A stretch of 8,861 nt of DNA, taken from NCBI GenBank assembly GCA_029942205.1, contig JAOZTL010000108.1, positions 1 to 8,861 on the forward strand. The letters run 5' to 3'. The notes beneath the pieces were generated by a model. It was not told the DNA's origin. It worked only from the letters and a program-made list of their open reading frames with translations, and ran no database searches. This stretch comes from Bacteroidales bacterium. GTDB lineage: Bacteria > Bacteroidota > Bacteroidia > Bacteroidales > JAOZTL01. This document shows positions 7,795-8,861 of the stretch, piece after piece. Numbering within the stretch: position 1 is the stretch's first letter; each line of letters opens with the position of its first letter. The position numbers and the translations under genes were made by a program.

Positions 7795-7953
7795 TCTTTG
7801 TGTGTTTTTTACTTAACAAACACCATGAATAGAGTGTGTAGATAAGTAGTTTTTAGTTGTGTTTGTTTTGTTTTTTTATTCCTATTTTTGTACTATAATT
7901 TAATTGATAAAAATAGAAAAAAAAAATGATATAAAGCGAATTTGTTTCTGTTG

Positions 7954-8047
7954 ATTAATTGGTGTTTTTTTGTTTTTCGACAAATCTTTGATTATGAGAG
8001 TTTTTACACAAGTACATAAGTAATATTAAAAAGATAGAAGATCTTAT
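7954..8047 (+). repeat. Dispersed hairpin repeat, copy 3 (full)
   Basis: This is the full-length partner of copy 1, sharing the T-rich start, TTTTTCGACAAATC, TTGATTATGAGAG and CACAAGTACATAAG. It ends in AAGAT (8031-8035), loop AGAAG, ATCTT (8041-8045), a five-pair stem. Read on the minus strand the stem is followed by a T run. Compared with copy 1, C-G and A-T pairs of the stem are replaced by A-T and T-A while the central GAA is kept. It lies between the efflux-adaptor start and the tail of a lost minus-strand gene. Confidence 0.7.
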
Positions 8048-8062
8048 TAAACTTTTTTTAAT

Positions 8063-8096
8063 AAAACAGATGAAGTCTGAATTGGTATAATTAGAC
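8063..8096 (-). terminator. Shared 3'-flank block B with terminator-like hairpin
   Basis: On the minus strand, five bases after the stop codon at 8101-8103, GTCTAATT (8089-8096 complement) pairs with AATT-C-AGAC (8075-8083 complement), with one bulged base and loop ATACC. TTCATCTGTTTTATT follows. The 19 bases at 8063-8081 match block A behind the glycosyltransferase gene at 17 positions. The placement fits a 3' end signal, though the T run is broken. Confidence 0.45.
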
Positions 8097-8100
8097 AATT

Positions 8101-8241
8101 TCACGTTTTCATTCGCAACAATCGTAGCTTAGTGAGGGCTTTGTTTAATGCGAAACCTTTACTGTCCAACGTGAGTAGTACATCTTTTAGCTTTAGTAAA
8201 TCCTTTTGAAATGATTCATGAAAATTTTGAAATTTGAAACT
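8101..8241 (-). pseudogene. Tail of an unidentified, lost coding sequence
   Basis: A minus-strand frame of 46 codons ends in TGA at 8101-8103 and is closed upstream by a TAA at 8242-8244. Its translation is protein-like and basic: HESFQKDLLKLKDVLLTLD, then SKGFALNKALTKLRLLRMKT. It has a balanced mix of residues unlike the AT-rich noise around it. There is no in-frame start near its beginning; the only ATG is near the end. The base composition is richer in G and C than the flanks, and a terminator-like hairpin follows the stop directly. This is what a 3' remnant of a deleted gene would look like. I do not recognise the family. It could still be chance. Confidence 0.4.
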
Positions 8242-8262
8242 TTAATTTATTTGTTATCTTTG
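8233..8262 (+). promoter_or_regulatory. Bacteroidota-type promoter facing a gene-free segment
   Basis: TTTG at 8233-8236 and TATCTTTG at 8255-8262 are separated by 18 bases, which fits the -33 TTTG and -7 TAnnTTTG boxes of the Bacteroidota primary sigma factor. Transcription would start near 8268-8270 on the + strand, exactly at the beginning of an inverted-repeat region, and run antisense into the 3' end of the histidine kinase gene. No reading frame longer than 13 codons follows, so the product would be a small RNA, or the promoter is a leftover. Confidence 0.55.
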
Positions 8263-8265
8263 TAT

Positions 8266-8394
8266 CAATGCTTCGTTAAGTTTCTGTATATATATGATTT
8301 ATAGGAAATTGAAAAGCATTGTTTGTTTAAGATAAATCCTTGAAAATCTGTGTTTTAATTTGTAATTCATAATTCATAATTTAACGAAGTGTTG
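8266..8394. repeat. Overlapping inverted repeats (possible small RNA or tiny MITE-like element)
   Basis: The left arm CAATGCTTCGTTAA (8266-8279) has two possible partners. Its first part, CAATGCTT, is complementary to AAGCATTG at 8314-8321 (eight of eight). Its second part, CTTCGTTAA, is complementary to TTAACGAAG at 8381-8389 (nine of nine), with the outer CAA also matching TTG at 8392-8394. Only one pairing can form at a time. Seen as a whole, the outer pair would bound about 130 bases, the size of a small inverted-repeat element. No clear target-site duplication is visible. Confidence 0.45.
8363..8383. repeat. Short tandem repeat, seven-base unit TAATTCA
   Basis: Two exact units and a third with one change (TAATTTA) lie next to each other in the gene-free segment, overlapping the right arm of the inverted repeats. 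Such short repeats are a candidate site of slippage; no function is visible. Confidence 0.6.
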
Positions 8395-8406
8395 TTTTTC
8401 ATTTAT

Positions 8407-8861
8407 TCAAGCTTCAGTACTGATTAATTGTTCTTTTGGTATTATAAAGCTAAATGTAGAACCTTTTCCTTCTTCACTTTCTACCCAAATTCCTCCACCA
8501 TGTTTTTCAATAAATTCTTTACAAAGAATTAAGCCTAAACCTGTTCCTATTTCCTTTTCCGTTCCTTTTGTTGATGTGTTTTTGTCTATTTGAAATAAAT
8601 CGTTCATTTTATCACTTGGAATACCTACACCGCTATCGGCTACCGAAATTTCAAGAAAGTTACTATTACTGTGTGTTTTTGATGATATTACAATATTTCC
8701 GCCTTTGTTGGTAAACTTTATTGCGTTTGATATTAAATTTCTTAATATAGTCGCAATCATGTTTTTATCTCCATAAATTAATTCATTTTCAGAAATTGTA
8801 TCTGAAATTTGAATATCTTTTTTATCTGCCTGTCTTTGAAGGTTAAACATTGTTTCAAATA
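8407..8861 (-). CDS. Sensor histidine kinase, C-terminal ATPase part (5' end outside window)
   Basis: The frame stays open through the right edge; the methionine encoded at 8848-8850 lies inside the domain (FETMFNLQ) and is not the start. The 150 visible residues are the end of the dimerisation region and a complete HATPase_c domain. The N box is ILRNLISNAIKFTNKGG (about 38-54), the G1 box ADSGVGIP (about 74-81), the F-box region DLFQID (about 87-92) and the G2 box GTGLGL (105-110). KEFIEKHGGGIWVESEEGKGS and FSFIIP follow, and the chain ends ten residues later. The phosphorylated histidine and the sensing part are out of view. There is no receiver domain after the ATPase, so this is not a hybrid kinase at its C-terminus. 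Similarity to PAS-containing and membrane kinases of Bacteroidota is strong, but the signal is unknown. The stop is TGA; the 3' side faces the inverted-repeat segment. Confidence 0.92.
   Translation of the reverse strand, partial: FETMFNLQRQADKKDIQISDTISENELIYGDKNMIATILRNLISNAIKFTNKGGNIVISSKTHSNSNFLEISVADSGVGIPSDKMNDLFQIDKNTSTKGTEKEIGTGLGLILCKEFIEKHGGGIWVESEEGKGSTFSFIIPKEQLISTEA

Noticed and set aside
7862..7890. A second + strand promoter, TTTG and TATTTTTG 17 bases apart
   Set aside because: The surrounding DNA is mostly runs of T, so such a match is easily due to chance, and nothing but the repeat lies downstream.
3291..8047. Integron-type attC sites separating gene cassettes
   Set aside because: The three repeats have the same orientation and hairpins, but I see no RYYYAAC/GTTRRRY core pair, no integrase, and one cassette would hold an operon including tsaB, a core gene.
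3291..8047. CRISPR array
   Set aside because: Only three copies, kilobases apart with genes between them and diverged from each other.
8294..8335. A 13-codon + strand frame behind the promoter at 8233-8262
   Set aside because: Very short, no ribosome-binding context, and it overlaps one of the inverted-repeat arms.

Overview
The window looks like a chromosomal segment of an AT-rich member of the Bacteroidota. Four things point there: a type IX secretion substrate ending in a gliding-motility-associated C-terminal domain, a -33 TTTG / -7 TATCTTTG promoter, the near absence of Shine-Dalgarno sites, and an efflux-adaptor gene joined to tsaB. I cannot place it below phylum. No rRNA, tRNA or CRISPR array was seen.

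Layout, left to right. The + strand carries only the 3' part of a large secreted modular protein (1-2988): a lectin-like start, two rounds of Ig-Ig-lamin tail, then the C-terminal sorting domain. Just after its stop is a piece of comparatively GC-rich DNA (about 2990-3244). Its right half folds into domains IV, V and VI of a group II intron, including the two-base bulge of domain V and the bulged branch-point adenosine of domain VI. There is no room for a full domain I or a reverse transcriptase, so it is a 3' remnant. An AT-rich gene-free stretch follows to 3646. All later genes are on the minus strand: a CgeB-like glycosyltransferase (3647-4873), a secreted UlaG-like metallo-beta-lactamase-fold hydrolase (4944-5693), tsaB (5719-6414), and an RND/ABC efflux adaptor (6415-7794). 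After a 612-base gene-poor stretch comes the catalytic end of a sensor histidine kinase (8407 to the right edge).

Transcription of the minus block runs right to left. The adaptor and tsaB abut exactly (stop followed at once by ATG), and the hydrolase follows 25 bases later, so these three probably form one operon that couples a tRNA t6A gene to an efflux component. No TolC or inner-membrane pump gene accompanies the adaptor. Immediately upstream there is only a 46-codon open frame that looks like the tail of a lost gene.

The least expected feature is a dispersed repeat of about 85 bases. It is complete at 3291-3380 and 7954-8047 and partial at 4905-4947. All copies have the same orientation, and each lies beyond the 3' end of a minus-strand gene. 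The copies share a small hairpin whose two arms change together, so the structure appears to be conserved rather than the letters. Two copies are also accompanied by a second shared 3'-flanking block. A good promoter at 8233-8262 faces into a segment with no gene but with overlapping inverted repeats that could form alternative hairpins.
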